The translations under genes were made by a program, and so were the position numbers. Source: Procambarus clarkii (Eukaryota > Arthropoda > Malacostraca > Decapoda > Cambaridae). From it: a DNA stretch of 64,000 bases. The stretch covers positions 28,869,378 to 28,933,377 of the forward strand of contig NC_091165.1 of assembly GCF_040958095.1 (NCBI RefSeq). The letters run 5' to 3'. This document shows, in pieces, positions 37,166 to 62,164 of the stretch; position 1 is the first letter of the stretch, and each line of letters opens with the position of its first letter. The notes under the pieces were generated by a model, which was not told the origin of the DNA, ran no database searches, and saw only the letters and a list, made by a program, of their open reading frames with translations.

Positions 37166-37589
37166 AGAACACCCTCCTCTTTTGTAAGTGACTTTAGTAG
37201 AGAGAGAATACTCCTGATCCTTCCCAAAGTTAATGATTTTATAATGACTATTGTGGGAGATCGTCTAAACAATAACTGCAAAAACATTTACCCCCCCCAA
37301 AAAAAGGTTAAAACAATATGGAAGTAAAACATTTATTATGTTTTTTCTGTTAAAATTTATTATTTAATACTTAATATTTTTGTACAAACCTTTCTCACGA
37401 AATTTACAATCTTGACGAATCGTCGTAAATGTGCGTTAATCCGTTATTGAGTAAGAAAAACACAGTTTGTTTACATTGTGTACATAATAAAAACCATTTA
37501 ATTGGTCCTTTTACTTTTCGTGTTGGCTGACCAACTCTCACCATACAAAGTTATTAACTCCGATCACACAAAATTAAAATATTAATTAA

Positions 37590-37670
37590 TACGTCCACTA
37601 CGGGCTTACCATAGCCTGTGCTACTTGGAACTTTTTGTTCCAAGTAGCAAATCTTAAACAACAACAACGT
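37590..37670 (+). repeat. Interspersed repeat, same family as 733-832
   Basis: CCACTACGGGCTTACCATAG, CTTTTTGTTCCAAGTAGC and an ACAACAACAA tail. Confidence 0.7.
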
Positions 37671-37693
37671 ATATTAATTTTGTCAATAAAGAC

Positions 37694-37696
<3 letters not shown>

Positions 37697-37741
<45 letters not shown>
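37697..37741. repeat. (AAT)n microsatellite
   Basis: Perfect trinucleotide run. Confidence 0.95.
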
Positions 37742-37742
<1 letters not shown>

Positions 37743-38593
37743 TTATTAGCTCTAGTTGTCTGTAAATATTGACTGTCTATGTTTACAGTTTATGGTTCGA
37801 TTTGCTAAATTAGTGTTTTTAAGTGCTTGTCTCTCTCACACTATTGGCTAGTTTCTGTTAAGTTTCTCATGCTCTTAGTGTCTTTCTTTCCTAATGTCTG
37901 ACAGTTTGTTATGCTGTTGGTCTCTTTCGCTGCTTTTTCTCTCTCTCTCTATTTATCTCACTCTTCTTCTGGACTCGTTAATGCGTTACTCTTACTGTTT
38001 TTTGTGTTGCTTTTCGAGCTATTATTTTGTTTTCCATGATTGGCAACACTAGATTGTTTATACTGGCTCGCTATACTAGATCTTGTTTATTTGTTTGTGT
38101 GTCACGCTGCTCAATTGTTTCCTGCTGGCCCTTTTTGGGGGGACATTGGCCCGTTTCTGCTATTTTAACATGGTCTTAGTTCCCTATCACTGACACACCG
38201 TTCAGGTTGATGCGTCGTTCTTGTCTGTGACGCTTTTAGCGGGTTCCCGCTGGTTCTTCACGTTATCGTCACGTTATAACTTTATCAGCATGTTTGTATG
38301 TGGGCATTTGTCTTATTCCAGCATGATGCTAGTTCCCCCCCTGCTCTGTCTCCCTCAGCATGATGCTAGATGCCCTGCACTGTCTTCCTCAGTACTAAAG
38401 CGTCGGTTCTGCTCGCTACCTTTGGTTTCACACAGTGCTCTTTGTTTAATATTTTAGTATGCTAGTTTACTTGTGAAAGCCTAATGGTAATTGTGTAAGC
38501 TGGGTGTCTCAGCTCTTTGTGTAAGCTGGGTGTCTCAGCTCTTTGTGTAAGCTGGAGCTCTCGGCGCTCAGCTTAGTGTTCACATCAACATTC

Positions 38594-39193
38594 TCAACAC
38601 ATAGACAAGGAAACATTTGCCTGAATTGTTCTGTCAATATTTTCGTGTACAAAGAACTGTGTTTGGTTTGGCGACCAAAACACACTGGCACCCAGAGAGT
38701 CCTGGGTCACGCGGTGCCTGGCGTCGTTCAGAGGCACACAATCTCTGAAAGCTGATTTGGGGGAACTTTGACCTCGTGTTAACCGAAATTCCTGATTGCT
38801 TTCAAAGGGATTCAGAGAGTCCATATACACCGGTTGGCAGCTATTTACTCCATCCTGGCAACGGATCAGGCTTGGGTTCCGGGCGTAGCGGGAATGGGTG
38901 GAGTGGGCGTCGTTGTGTATGGGTGTGGGCGGGTGGCCTGTGCAGGCTTGCCGGTTGCAGGCGGCGGCGGCCGCAGCATTCCGGTTCCGGAGGGAGAGTC
39001 GGGGCCTTCCGCTACGAGCTCTGTTTTCTACGTTGCCTTCCTGTTGCCACCGTCTAATCCACCTGTAGACAGTCGTCACGCTTTTGCCCGTCTGCTGTGC
39101 GATCCTACGAACCGACTGCCCGTCGACCCACATGCGGACAAATCCAGCGCGCTCGCGAACGCCCGTCGGACGGAACTGTTGTTGCCTCATCAT
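38594..39193 (-). CDS. HTH2: transposase-type helix-turn-helix protein, 199 aa
   Basis: Closest relative of HTH1. Starts MMRQQQFRPTG, 7 bases after an acceptor-like ATCTTCACAG. DNA-binding region about 5-62: ERAGFVRMWVDG, VRRIAQQTGKSVTTVYRWIR, then RSGRPR. An alanine run follows (about 74-80) and a C-terminus sharing RCQDGV, EFRL, SAF and W-PNQTQ with HTH1, then an extension ending SLSMC. No DDE nuclease part. Upstream lies a duplicated CCAAT segment (39600-40005). Gene C lies downstream on the same strand, so HTH2 to C mirrors HTH1 to B. Function not known; a DNA-binding regulator is inferred from the domain alone. Confidence 0.7.
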   Translation of the reverse strand: MMRQQQFRPTGVRERAGFVRMWVDGQSVRRIAQQTGKSVTTVYRWIRRWQQEGNVENRARSGRPRLSLRNRNAAAAAACNRQACTGHPPTPIHNDAHSTHSRYARNPSLIRCQDGVNSCQPVYMDSLNPFESNQEFRLTRGQSSPKSAFRDCVPLNDARHRVTQDSLGASVFWSPNQTQFFVHENIDRTIQANVSLSMC

Positions 39194-39599
39194 AGTGAAG
39201 CTGTGAAGATAAACAAAATCACAGATATGTCTTCAGTTACTTAATATTTAAAACAATTATAATTTGTCAACTCCAGCATGATTCGTAGGTCTTTTTTAAT
39301 CTCCCGTTCAGTCTTGAGGATATCAATATGAATAACAAGAATCTTCATAAAACGTGTACTTAAGTATAGCGAATGATCCTTAGGGCCAAACTGACCCTAA
39401 CCCAGAGACGCTTCGTAAGTCTTATTCTACTGTGATGAAAGAAAACCTCTGTATTTCCTTATATATAAATTCATATAATGTTTATAAGTAGGTCTAGAAT
39501 AGGTTAGGTGTTTTGATTCTGTTTGCAATTATTTGCATATCAAAAGCAATTGGATAGTTAATGATTACTGACCGGTGAACGAAATGACTTTAGAGGCTA

Positions 39600-40005
39600 A
39601 TGTCCAGTGAACACTCACAAAAGTCCAGCTCCAGGGAGGGGTGAGGATGGCGTCACAGTTAAGACAGACTGGACCCGACTGACGGGTTGATGGCCATAGT
39701 CTCCACGGTACTGACGCCTCCATCACCACCTTCCACACCTTTATTGTCCTCACTCGCAACAACCACCACACTAACTGTGCCCTCATTGGTCCACGCTGAG
39801 CCAGGAACGCTGATTGGTTGGCAGCTGCCTGTATACAACGTCGTGAGTGGCCGGGCAGTAGTCTAGTCGGCAGCCTGGTTGATGTTACTGGTTGGGGGGA
39901 TGTTGATGCGCGCGCTTGGCCTATTTCCTCACAGTATACAGTGACTGCTTCATGCACTGTGATCATAGGAGCCTCGCTGGAGGAGTGGAAGCTTATTTAT
40001 CTTTT
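39600..40005 (-). promoter_or_regulatory. Duplicated promoter-like segment upstream of HTH2
   Basis: Paralog of 26502-26915, with two CCAAT boxes on the - strand (AACCAATCAGCG and GGACCAATGAGG). A donor-like TTTTGTGAGTG near 39615 could end a leader exon about 420 bases upstream of the coding-exon acceptor. Confidence 0.5.
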
Positions 40006-40841
40006 ATATGACTTCATAAACACTTTATACTGAGCGGTTATGTGGTGTTCCAGTCGCTGTTCGGAAGTTGCTGGAGGAGGACTAGAGAGGGGGAGGCAGA
40101 TGATATAGAAAAGGAAGTTTGGAGTAAAGACATCAGCAGGGAAATAAGGAACATGGGGGGTTTTGATACTTACAATATTGTATGGAGCTGCAAAATTTGC
40201 ATAGCAAATATTAAACATTTATCCATAACACCAATAGCCATGATTATTATTATTATATAAAATGGTATAATTATGTTGTTAATATTAAAGTACTACACAT
40301 GAGCCATGTTCCTTTACATACAGTCCACTAATAGTGGGGGGTGATGGTTGGATGGGGAAGTTTTGAAGAATGGGGAGGGTGTGGGGGATGCAGGGGTGGT
40401 GGGGAAACACGATAATAAATACTAATGGTGCCCATACCTTGTACACACGACCAACACATGAAAACAGTTAAAAATTCAGATAATTGTTTTGGTTGAAAAT
40501 TGAAATTCAGATATGCATATTCTACACTCCATGTATTAATCTTTCAATTTCCATTGGCATGTATCTAACTACATGAATACCTAACCTATCCCATAAACAT
40601 GACCCTCCAATCGGTTTACAACCATGTCACCCGTTACCGCTGGATGAGCCTGGATGCCCACATCAATCCTACCTGTCAGGGCTGGAACTCACCGAAATCG
40701 ATCTCAAGCCACGGGGCTCCACGGGTTAAGATTACACATGAATACGAGTTTATATAACAAATAAAAAATTATAAAATGTATTGTTAAATTAATAAGTAAA
40801 TGCTAATTATAAAATATTTAATAATAGCTTGATTTATAATA

Positions 40842-40982
40842 AAAATCTCCACGGTACTGACGCCTCCACCACCTCAATGGTGAGCCATCACCATGACGCC
40901 TCAATGGTGAGCCAGGGACGGTGATTGGTTGGCAGCTGCCAGTATACAGCGTCTTGAGTGGCCCGGCAGTAGTCTGATAACA
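40842..40982 (-). promoter_or_regulatory. Third, shortened copy of the promoter-like segment
   Basis: CTCCACGGTACTGACGCCTCC, GTGAGCCAGGGACGGTGATT and GGCCCGGCAGTAGTCTG are in the same order as in 26502-26915 and 39600-40005, with an internal deletion. One CCAAT box (ATTGGTTGG on +) remains. No HTH exon follows before HTH2. Confidence 0.5.
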
Positions 40983-41242
40983 AGTTAGATACGGACATTT
41001 CTGAAAGTGGGGCACTGGGGCAGACCTTGACTGGCCTATGACAGTCCCCTACCGGAGACGTTTCATGTGTGAAAGTTGGTTAGAAAGCCAAACAGAAATT
41101 CTCACCTTTTATTTTTATTGTATACATATACAAGAGTTCATACATTCTTGTACAGCCAGCAGCACGCTTAGCGTTACGGGCAGGTCCTTAATCCTATTTT
41201 ATCCCCCGGAATACGACCCATCAAATAGTTTAACAACCAGGA

Positions 41243-41501
41243 ACCAGATTCACGAAAGCACTTACGCAAGCACTTACGAACGTGTACATCTTTCTTAAAT
41301 CTTTGACGGCTTTGGTTACGTTTATTAAACAGTTTACAAGCATGAAAACTTGCCAATCAACTGTTGTTATTGTTATAAACAGCCTCCTGGTGCTTCGGAG
41401 CTCATTAACTGTTTAATAATTGTAAACAAAGCCGCCAAAGATTGAGAAAAGATGTACAGGTTCGTAAGTGTTTGCGTAAGTGCTTTCGTGAATCTGGCCC
41501 C
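41243..41501. mobile_element. Palindromic MITE, second copy of the 30438 family
   Basis: ACCAGATTCACGAAAGCACT at one end and AAGTGCTTTCGTGAATCTGG at the other, with the same centre as 30438-30684. Intergenic between C and D. Confidence 0.9.
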
Positions 41502-41509
41502 AGGTACCC

Positions 41510-41645
41510 ATTCACTGCTGGGTGAACAGAGGCTACACGTTAAGGATTGGCTCCCGATCAATCCTCCCCGGCCAGGATACGAACCCACGCCAAAGCGCTC
41601 GCGAAGCACCGGGAGAGTGTTTTACCACTACGCCACGGGGGACTG
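41510..41645 (-). repeat. tRNA-like SINE
   Basis: On the - strand GTGGTAAAACACTCTCCCGG, GGGTTCGTATCCTGGCCGG (B box) and a body ending GTACCTGG. It directly follows the MITE. Confidence 0.55.
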
Positions 41646-41686
41646 CAAAGTTTATAGAAAATTATTACCCTTATACGTATAGATAA

Positions 41687-41852
41687 TGCAGGCGATGAGT
41701 CACAATAACGTGGCTGAAGTATGTTGACCAGACCACACACTAGAAGTTGAAGGGACGACGACGTTTCGGTCGTCGAATCGACTTGAGAATGGTCCAGGAC
41801 GGACCGAAACGTCGTCGTCCCTTCAACTTCTAGTGTGTGGTCTGGTCAATAT
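41687..41852. repeat. Fold-back element, complete inverted repeat
   Basis: GACCAGACCACACACTAGAAG with the ACGACGACGTTTCGG core on one arm, and the mirror arm ending CTAGTGTGTGGTCTGGTC. The loop is only a few bases. The left flank GCAGGCGATGAGTCACAATA is shared with 44758-44933. Confidence 0.9.
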
Positions 41853-41977
41853 GGATAATGCATTCGTACAATGCAAGACATCTAAGCCCTTGCTGAATAA
41901 CCCATGCCATTGTGAAAGCTTTATTCCCAGTGAAAATGTATTTGTTGTAGCTACTTTTGTAAGTCTATGACAATCTC

Positions 41978-42042
41978 AGTACACTCAACCTCAGTCTTAT
42001 TTACAGACAAAGTCTGTAAATAAGACTGAGGTTGAGTGCACT
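41978..42042. repeat. Near-perfect 65-bp palindrome
   Basis: ACTCAACCTCAGTCTTATTT and ACAGAC mirrored around AAA, with one mismatch. Cruciform or small MITE. Confidence 0.85.
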
Positions 42043-42335
42043 CCACGTCCTGCCATGACCTCTCTCCTCCAAACATATACTTTCACACGACTTCTAGTGT
42101 TCATAATCTTAATATTTCATGCAAATGAAAACTGCATGTAACTTGTTGACCAGAACCGTAAATTGCGTCGGGGGCCCAATTTCCTGAGAATGGGCCCCAA
42201 AGAACAATGGGGTCCAGTTTCTGAGAGTGTAACCCATCTGCTGCTTTACAGAAGGTGGATATAGGGCCCACAACAAGCAAATTAACCTTAAACTATCACT
42301 TGACCAAGTTTCCTCCGATTCTTCATTCTTAAAGT

Positions 42336-42431
42336 GATTTTGCTTTAAATTCCTTGAGTTTTTCCTTATAATTCACATCTGTCAGCTCTGGTCCTCGTCT
42401 GGTGGCATTCACTAAATAAGTCATTCACTGA
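42336..42431. repeat. Direct repeat flanking the last two exons of gene D, copy 1
   Basis: About 95 bp (GATTTTGCTTTAAATTCCTT ... GCATTCACTAAATAAGTCATT) is nearly identical to 43627-43722 in intron 11 of gene D. The two copies bracket exons 12 and 13. Confidence 0.9.
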
Positions 42432-42433
42432 GA

Positions 42434-42439
42434 TTTATT
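42434..42439 (-). promoter_or_regulatory. Candidate polyadenylation signal of gene D
   Basis: AATAAA on the - strand about 185 bases after the stop codon. Motif and distance only. Confidence 0.4.
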
Positions 42440-42623
42440 AATATTGATTTTTATATACATAAAATCAAGTAACCATGCAATGAGGAAGAGCCGTGCCAGT
42501 CACAGGCTGAAGGAGACAACATCTGTCCCACACAATCCGTCTCAAGTGTCACCTTCGGATATCAGAAGACCATGAAGACGGAGAGAGAGAGAGACAGAAG
42601 ACCGAGACCTCTGGATGTCTGGA

Positions 42624-55237
<12,614 letters not shown>

Positions 55238-55803
55238 TGCCACTCAAGTACTCCTCACGCCATGCCTGAGACAGTGAACACCAACCCTAAATATCATTGT
55301 TATTAACCCTTGCACTGCGCAATATCTGTCATATACACTAATCTTGAAAAATTGTAAAAAGTTAATTTTACGAGTTTATTCTCTGTAGATTTCTTACACC
55401 ACATTGGATATCTATAATTTCATATCAATTAAGCTCTGATCTTGATATCAGTGCGAAAATTTGGCATTAGGAGTTAACATTTAAATTTCTTTTTTACTTG
55501 CAAGATTGAGAGAAAAAGCACCTAAATATGGGTGACTAAGCAAAAATACCAAAAGTTATTTCTGACCATATTCTTTTAAATTCTTCGGCACAATAATTCC
55601 ACAAGCGCCAAATTATTGTAATAACTTTTATTGTACAATTCCAAGTTTAATCTTATTAAGTAACAATATCCAGATATATGAAAAATCTTTGTAATTAGAG
55701 AGCTTTATAAACAGAATTCAAATAAGTAATTGTAATTAATGCTAAATAGGCTTTCCTGGCTTCGAGTCTTCTTTAGCAAATTATGTAAAGAAGACACGCA
55801 GCC

Positions 55804-55940
55804 TTCAAGCTTAAAGCCAAAAAAGGCACCAAATCTTCAAGCCAAAAAAGGCACCAAACGTTCAAGTCAAAATAGGCACCAAACCTTCAAGCCAAAAAAG
55901 GCACCAAACTTTCAAGCTTCCAGCCAAAAAAGGCAGCAAA
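55804..55940. repeat. Tandem repeat, 5-6 copies
   Basis: Unit like CTTCAAGCCAAAAAAGGCACC with short spacers. Confidence 0.85.
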
Positions 55941-56584
55941 CCATCACAGAAAATGGAGAGGTCCTGGTAACGCTCAGTGTGCTTACAGGGCAGACTATAT
56001 AATGTTCCTAGCAGCTACTTCCTCTATATTCTACAGTAACAAATTAATTTGCCTGCAAATAATGTTATATGAAGCATAAGGATCCACAGGATCAAACTGC
56101 ATCTTATGTCACATGTGGTCATTGTAACAGTGACAGATATTTGACATCTGCCTCCTGGGGAATATTTGAGCCCAAATATCGTGACACGTAGGGCTCAGTA
56201 GTCTTCCAGGTTGGTGCCTTCTTTACAGAATGGTCTACAGAAGACGACAAAGCTGAGAAAGACTATTTAGCAGTAAATATAATTACCCATTTGAGTTCCG
56301 TTTATAACTGTAATTATCAAGTTTTTTCATAATTTTCTGATGTCAATAGGCGCTGCCTCGTATATACCAATAGGGCTTCTGCGGTTTCCGTAGTTATTAT
56401 GCTCTTATCTCTTAATTTCCTCGAAAGTCTTATATACAGCAATGACTATGAGCAGTATCCCCACTGCAGTAATGCCTAATTGAATTACAACAATTAGGTA
56501 AAATTTATTACAATTTTTGTCAATAAAGATGATAATAATAATAATATCTATGCAAAAATAAATCCCATTAACGTGATTGATCAA

Positions 56585-56700
56585 TGAGAAAATCAGTAGG
56601 AGCCATAAGGAGGATTCGAACCTATGCTCTGGCTACTCCCAAGGTGTTTGCTTGGAAGTACCGAGAGAATAGGTTCGAAGCCTCCTACTGATTTTTCTCA
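56585..56700. mobile_element. Palindromic repeat with tRNA-like motif
   Basis: TGAGAAAATCAGTAGGAGCC and its mirror CCTACTGATTTTTCTCA enclose GGATTCGAACCTAT. One arm recurs at 60695-60745. Confidence 0.7.
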
Positions 56701-58194
56701 ATAATAATCCATGTTAATAAATACACCTAAACATAACGCTAAAGTATGGTTCTTTAATACTGTGGCGTTTCGATACATAATTTAACAGACTTTGGGTTGG
56801 ATTTGTCCCCACAAGGGCATCGATCCCAGGATAGTATGTGCTCGAGTCATGCTTTGATGCCATGTGTCGGAAAATCCGACACCATTTAATAATAATCATA
56901 CAGATAATAACTGTATTACCAACAAGTTACCCATAGAAAACGTAACTTGTAGTGGAATTACCGTCTATAGAAAACGGGATATCATCACCACATACTATTA
57001 TAATTCACCACCTATTATGGTGGGAATTATTCTTAAATACATTAGTCTTTGGACTTTACCATCATAAAAACATCTCATATAAATTAACTTAATTATCAAT
57101 ATTAAAGTAGAGTAAATGTGACCCTTCTATCATGTTCTGAAATCTGGACAATGTAAGCCAGGCGTCAGAGGGAGGAGGAGGGCAGCCATTGTTGTTTATA
57201 CGAGACCAGAGGCTCACACGGGAGCAAATTCGGCTCCTGTTAATTTTACTTGGACGTAGTGTTATGGATACCAAAGGTGTACCATCTGTCAACACGCTGT
57301 CAACAAATCAAGTTAAGTGTTCTTTCCGAAACCCGTTTATCATTCATTTATGGCCATTAATGTCAGGATATAGGGTTAGCCGGTTAGAACGCGAAATCGC
57401 CTCATACTAAAGGTCAAGACGAGGAAGGATTTGTGCACCAGTTACTGGGTGATATGGAAGCTACCTCAAAGAGGATAATTTGGTGTCTACACCCTAGTTA
57501 TACCTGGTGGACTAACCTGCTGTACTATAAGAGAAGGAACCTCATCAATGTATGTAGCTATTACTGTAATTTGATTGGCTGCATATGTGTAATATAAACC
57601 CCCCCTAATGTGTAGAGGATCGATTTGTGAGATTGAGATTATTGCAGAAATACAGTCCACTTATCATTATACAAATTGCTATCGAAGTATATAAATTAAC
57701 GTAAATATAAATTCATATAAATTAAATAAATATAAATCTCACAGGTCGGTTCCCACACCATGTAACAACCTACTCCACTTCACGGTCACTTACAAATTGT
57801 CTACCAACCTGAGTGCCTCTTCACGAATCCGAAGCAATCGCCTGGTACGAAACTATAAGTGCCAGGAAAGACAGTGCCAGACAAGAACCTAGGACGAGTG
57901 ATTCTTCTACCACCCCTTCCCTTCCTTTCCCAGCCCATTTCTTCAACCAGGGCATTCCACTGTACCTATTTACCACCGTAATAAACAAAAAACAAAAAAT
58001 GTATACAACCGTTTTGTCTAACCAGAAAGGTACGAGCCCAAGCAACCCATTTAACCTATAGTACCAGTTACACAGAAAAACATTATGGTGTATTAATTTT
58101 TACCAACACGTCCCATTTTCAATGGATCAGTCAAAACGTTACCAAAAAAAAAAGTCTACGAGCTGTTCTGGTATTGACATCAAACTTACGTTCA

Positions 58195-58325
58195 CTTGAT
58201 CATACAGCAGGTATAGGGTCATACACCAGGTGTATGATCACATACTTGATCATACACCAGGTATTTGATCACATCCTTAATCATACACCAGGTGTATGAT
58301 CACATACTTGATCATACATCAGGTC
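58195..58325. repeat. Tandem repeat with internal palindromes
   Basis: ACTTGATCATACACCAGGTG and TATGATCACAT repeated three to four times; TGATCATACACC/GGTGTATGATCA are inverted pairs. Confidence 0.8.
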
Positions 58326-59047
58326 GAGGGCAAAACACTAGCACTGTCACTTGGACAGTGAGTTGCCTGTAAGTGTAGGGCAAAAAGGATACTTTTCCTG
58401 GCGTCTGGTTATTACGGCTGCGACGCTTGCGTGTCGACTGTCCAGCAAGTGTGATTTAGTCATAAACATAGATCGAGACTAAGGTAAATCCTCAGTGTAT
58501 ATATATAGATACACAACAAGAAGCGGGGTATACATCTCTCGGTGCCTCTTTATTCCTTCGCTGGGATTCAAGCCCTGAACCAGTATCACGCCAAACCATA
58601 TATGATGAATGAAAATATACCACACATTGTACACGGGAGTCTTTATTAATACATGTCTTGATATTCAGCATTACAGAGGACAGCTCTGAAAAACGATTGA
58701 GGGTACGATGAGCAGTGTGGCGGGTAAGGCAAGGTAACCCCAGCCTGGCTCAATATGATGCAATCATTTATTATGTTGCTGTGACAGTGTTGCTGCAACT
58801 AATAATCTGTGAGAAATGCTTTCAACATATCTCTGTCACTGTTGTTGTATTAGTGTAATTTGGAAGGCAAAATCGTGTGTGCGTTTTACTGGCTCGGTCA
58901 GAGTAGCATCCAGATGATTTTATCCTTGACTGGACCCCATGATAGGTGTGAAGGAATTGTGGCGTTTGAGTCCAGCAACGTTCCACTTCTTGCTAGAGGA
59001 AAAATCGAGTGTCTTACGCCATCTTCTGAAACGAGGCTTTTGCAAGT

Positions 59048-59461
59048 TTAAAGTGGTGTCTGTATGCTCCAAGCTAAGTTCCGATTTGTAGTTTGGTTTG
59101 AGTAGATTCGCACAGTCGGTAAAGGAGAGAGTGCGTAAAAACTCTCCTTTCTCGCTGGAAACTCGCTTGTAAGCGAATCAGGTGGGGCATAAACCCGCAG
59201 GGAGGTAGGAGCGTCCATAGCGTTGGCGGGAACACTCGAGGGGTTCATCATCCTTGGCGCACTGGAGGGGATAATTGTACGATGCCTTGAGCCATAAACG
59301 TTGCCGTCTCGCTGCCACCGCCTTATCCACCTGTAGATGGTAGATACACTGGTCTTTGTCCTCAACGCTATGTCGCGCACAGATATGCCGTCAATCCACA
59401 TGAATATGATCTTCACACGGTCATCTACAGCAGTTGGTCTGAATGTTCGACCACCTGCCAT
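59048..59461 (-). CDS. HTH3: transposase-type helix-turn-helix protein, 137 aa
   Basis: Starts MAGGRTFRPTA, 7 bases after an acceptor-like TCTCATACAG, so a 5' leader exon is likely as in HTH1 and HTH2. Residues about 7-60 carry the same DNA-binding fold: DDRVKIIFMWIDG, VRDIALRTKTSVSTIYRWIR, then RWQRDG. The SGRPR end is replaced by GSRHRT. The C-terminus is shorter and shows only a weak match (SNQTT, LAWS) to HTH2. More distant from HTH1/HTH2 than these are from each other, as D is from B/C. Upstream of gene D on the same strand. Function unknown. Confidence 0.65.
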   Translation of the reverse strand: MAGGRTFRPTAVDDRVKIIFMWIDGISVRDIALRTKTSVSTIYRWIRRWQRDGNVYGSRHRTIIPSSAPRMMNPSSVPANAMDAPTSLRVYAPPDSLTSEFPARKESFYALSPLPTVRIYSNQTTNRNLAWSIQTPL

Positions 59462-59814
59462 AATATTCCTGTATGAGATGAAATAAGAAAAAACCTTCGT
59501 TGGTAAAGGTATATAAAATGAATAACGTTATGAATATTATTATAAAGTTGAATGAATATTATTATAAAGAGCAGCATTGACGCCCGTGCATATGTGTTTA
59601 CCAATGTTTTTAGATGCAACACAATTAGATCAAGTTTATGGATATGAACGCTACTTTTTATTGTCACAGTTCGTTACAGTTGAGAAACATCCGAGTGCAG
59701 AGATTCGTTCCTGTGTGGTGTTGATTTCTGTACACTAGTCAACAGCTCCTGCTCTTCATCTAGTGTGTATATATAAAATTACTTCAAATAATATTAGCTG
59801 GAAATACTCTGGAT

Positions 59815-59935
59815 ATGTCACTAGTAGTGTAAAGTAGGACTGGAACCATTCCCTTTTGAGGATGACTTGATAATGGTCTAGGACGCAACAAAACTTCTTC
59901 GCTTCTCCAACTTTTGAGTTGTGATTTGGTCATTA
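59815..59935. repeat. Old, diverged fold-back arm
   Basis: GAATGGT-like, TAATGGTCTAGGACGCAACA and TTGTGATTTGGTCATTA keep the order of the 41687 family with many changes. Confidence 0.5.
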
Positions 59936-60324
59936 TTTCTTTTTTATTTTTTTCAGGGGGGCGGCTTCCATCCTACTTTTTCCGTGAACCTCGACAGGGG
60001 ACGGCTGATATATATTTACAAAGATATTAAAAATGCTGAGCAGATATCTAAATTTGGAACTTCTTTAAGCAGCTGTGTGTGTTCAACCTCGTCAAATGTT
60101 TCGGGCATATTGAGAAATGACAGCAAGCAATTGCAAAACGGAGTACACTGCCACATCTTGGAAAATGAGATTGATATAACTATGATGCAATCCATAACAA
60201 TACGGGCAATAACACTTCATTCTCTAGAGCCTTGAACTCGGATCAACTATGTTTCAGAGTTATTAGCGAATTTTTGGCTGCGAGTTCTGGGGAAGGTTGT
60301 GTTGGGGGAATAATTTCTGTCAAA

Positions 60325-60405
60325 AGGAATCTGGGTGGATATAAATAGCAGCTGTCTAGTGTGGGTCTTCTGCCATTTCATTAAATCTTACGTTCATGTA
60401 AGGCA
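60325..60405 (+). repeat. Interspersed repeat, same family as 29040-29125
   Basis: GGATATAAATAGCAGCTGTC, GGGTCTTCTGCCATTTC and TTACGTTCATGTAAG. Confidence 0.6.
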
Positions 60406-61279
60406 TTCAATCTTGTATTCACACTGAAAATAATAAGGCTTTTCATTTATCACTATACAAAATCATTCAATATGTTTCTTGATGCTTTTAAAAGAATTGA
60501 ATACAATGCATCTTCGGTTATAAGCTGGTGAATGTTAGTTTTATCTGTTAAACACCTTCATTTGTTGAAAAAAAGTTGTTTAACTGTGCGGGAAGGCTTA
60601 GCAAAGCATCATCTACAGTTAGTGCTGAATCGTTATATTAATATTTCACATTCAGTCCTCCTGAACCGAATAAAACATTTTTTCATAAACTAATAATAAT
60701 GAGACAATCAGTAGGAGCCATATGAGGAGGATTCGAACCTATCATTATTAATATTATATAAAAATATTACTGAGGGTTTGATTACATTTTTTTATATTAG
60801 GTTTTCCTTTTGCAATTAATCTTGCGCACAAATGAAATCCAACCATCCTTCTAAAAGGACGAAACCCTATAGCTACTTAAGGTGAAATTTACAAAATACG
60901 TACCTTTTATCTCCCAAACAGTCCACTATTGTTTTGATGAAATGCTTAGGAACACAACTACTGAAACAGCCTAACCTAGTCCTTGTATTTTTTCTTTTCT
61001 CAATAAACATACTTTAACTTCAACCTAGTCTATCCTAGGTCAAAATACGCACTCAAAATACCCCTAACATACGCAAATCTTAGGCCTAATTTAGAAAATA
61101 AATGTACTATATTTTACCTAGATAAAATTAGGTTTGGGTTTTGCCATCGTTTTAGGGCCCTCTATAAAAACCAAAAGAAATTGTTACAAATTTTCAAGAG
61201 CAACATATGTTCAACATCCCATTAATAGCAGCAATAGGTACAATATTTTTTGGAAACCATTAACTATGACTCAACAACG

Positions 61280-61845
61280 ATTTAGGGAACCGCTACTGTA
61301 CCACGCCGGGTACAGAGAACCACTGACTACTGTACCACAACGGGTATAGAGAACCACTGAATACTGTACCACAACGGGTACAGAGAACCGATGACTACTG
61401 TACCACAACGGGTACAGAGAACCGATGACTACTGTACCACAACGGGTACAGAGAACCGATGACTACTGTACCACAACGGGTACAGAGAACCGCTGACTAC
61501 TGTACCACAACGGGTACAGAGAACCGCTGACTACTGTACCACAACGGATACAGAGAACCACTGACTATTGTATCACAACGGGTACAGAGAACCACTGACT
61601 ACTGTACCACAACGGGTATAGAGAACCACTGAATACTGTACCACAACGGGTACAGAGAACCGATGACTACTGTACCACAACGGGTAGAGAACCGATGACT
61701 ACTGTACCACAACGGGTACAGAGAACCGATGACTACTGTACCACAACGGGTACAGAGAACCGCTGACTACTGTACCACAACGGATACAGAGAACCACCGA
61801 CTATTGTACCACAACGGGTACAGGGAAAACTGACCCCTGTACCGC
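61280..61845. repeat. About 34-bp minisatellite, about 16 copies
   Basis: Unit ACTGTACCACAACGGGTACA plus GAGAACCGATGACT; a larger internal block seems duplicated (variants recur in the same order). Part of the presumed HTH3 5' intron. Confidence 0.95.
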
Positions 61846-62164
61846 AACACGTTCAGGGAACACACAGTGGCTTTGAAACGTCTAGGAAAAAATTATGAAA
61901 AATATAAAAACTGAGTTAAATTGAACACAATTACTAAAATAAATACAACATGGTCTAGCACCACCCTACTGGTTCACAACGCCCCGGAACCTGTTGGGCA
62001 CGCTGAAAACAGCCTAAAAAAAAGGCAATTAAGACTAAAAAAGTATATGATAATATTCACCACTATGGCAAGAGATCAGGTGTAATGAGTCTGAGGAGAG
62101 GTGAACAGCACAGCGTCCAGCCCCTTACTGAAACCAGAAACACCAGCTGTGCCTTTTATGTACT

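Larger units (their letters stand above)
35713..38593. other. Spacer between gene C and HTH2
   Basis: Holds two minisatellites (35905-36250 and 36590-37165), a repeat copy (37590-37670) and an AAT microsatellite. The long open frames in the 36.6-37.2 kb array exist in several frames on both strands because the unit is 30 bp; I do not call them genes. Confidence 0.6.
55238..59047. other. Spacer between gene D and HTH3
   Basis: Holds a 24-bp type tandem repeat (55804-55940, TTCAAGCCAAAAAAGGCACC), a repeat fragment (56347-56410), a palindrome (56585-56700) and a short tandem repeat of TTGATCATACACCAGG (58195-58325). No gene seen. Confidence 0.6.

Noticed and set aside
36499-37287. Long open frames on both strands (up to 262 residues)
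   Set aside because: Product of a 30-bp tandem unit; all frames are repetitive and no splice or start signal supports any of them.
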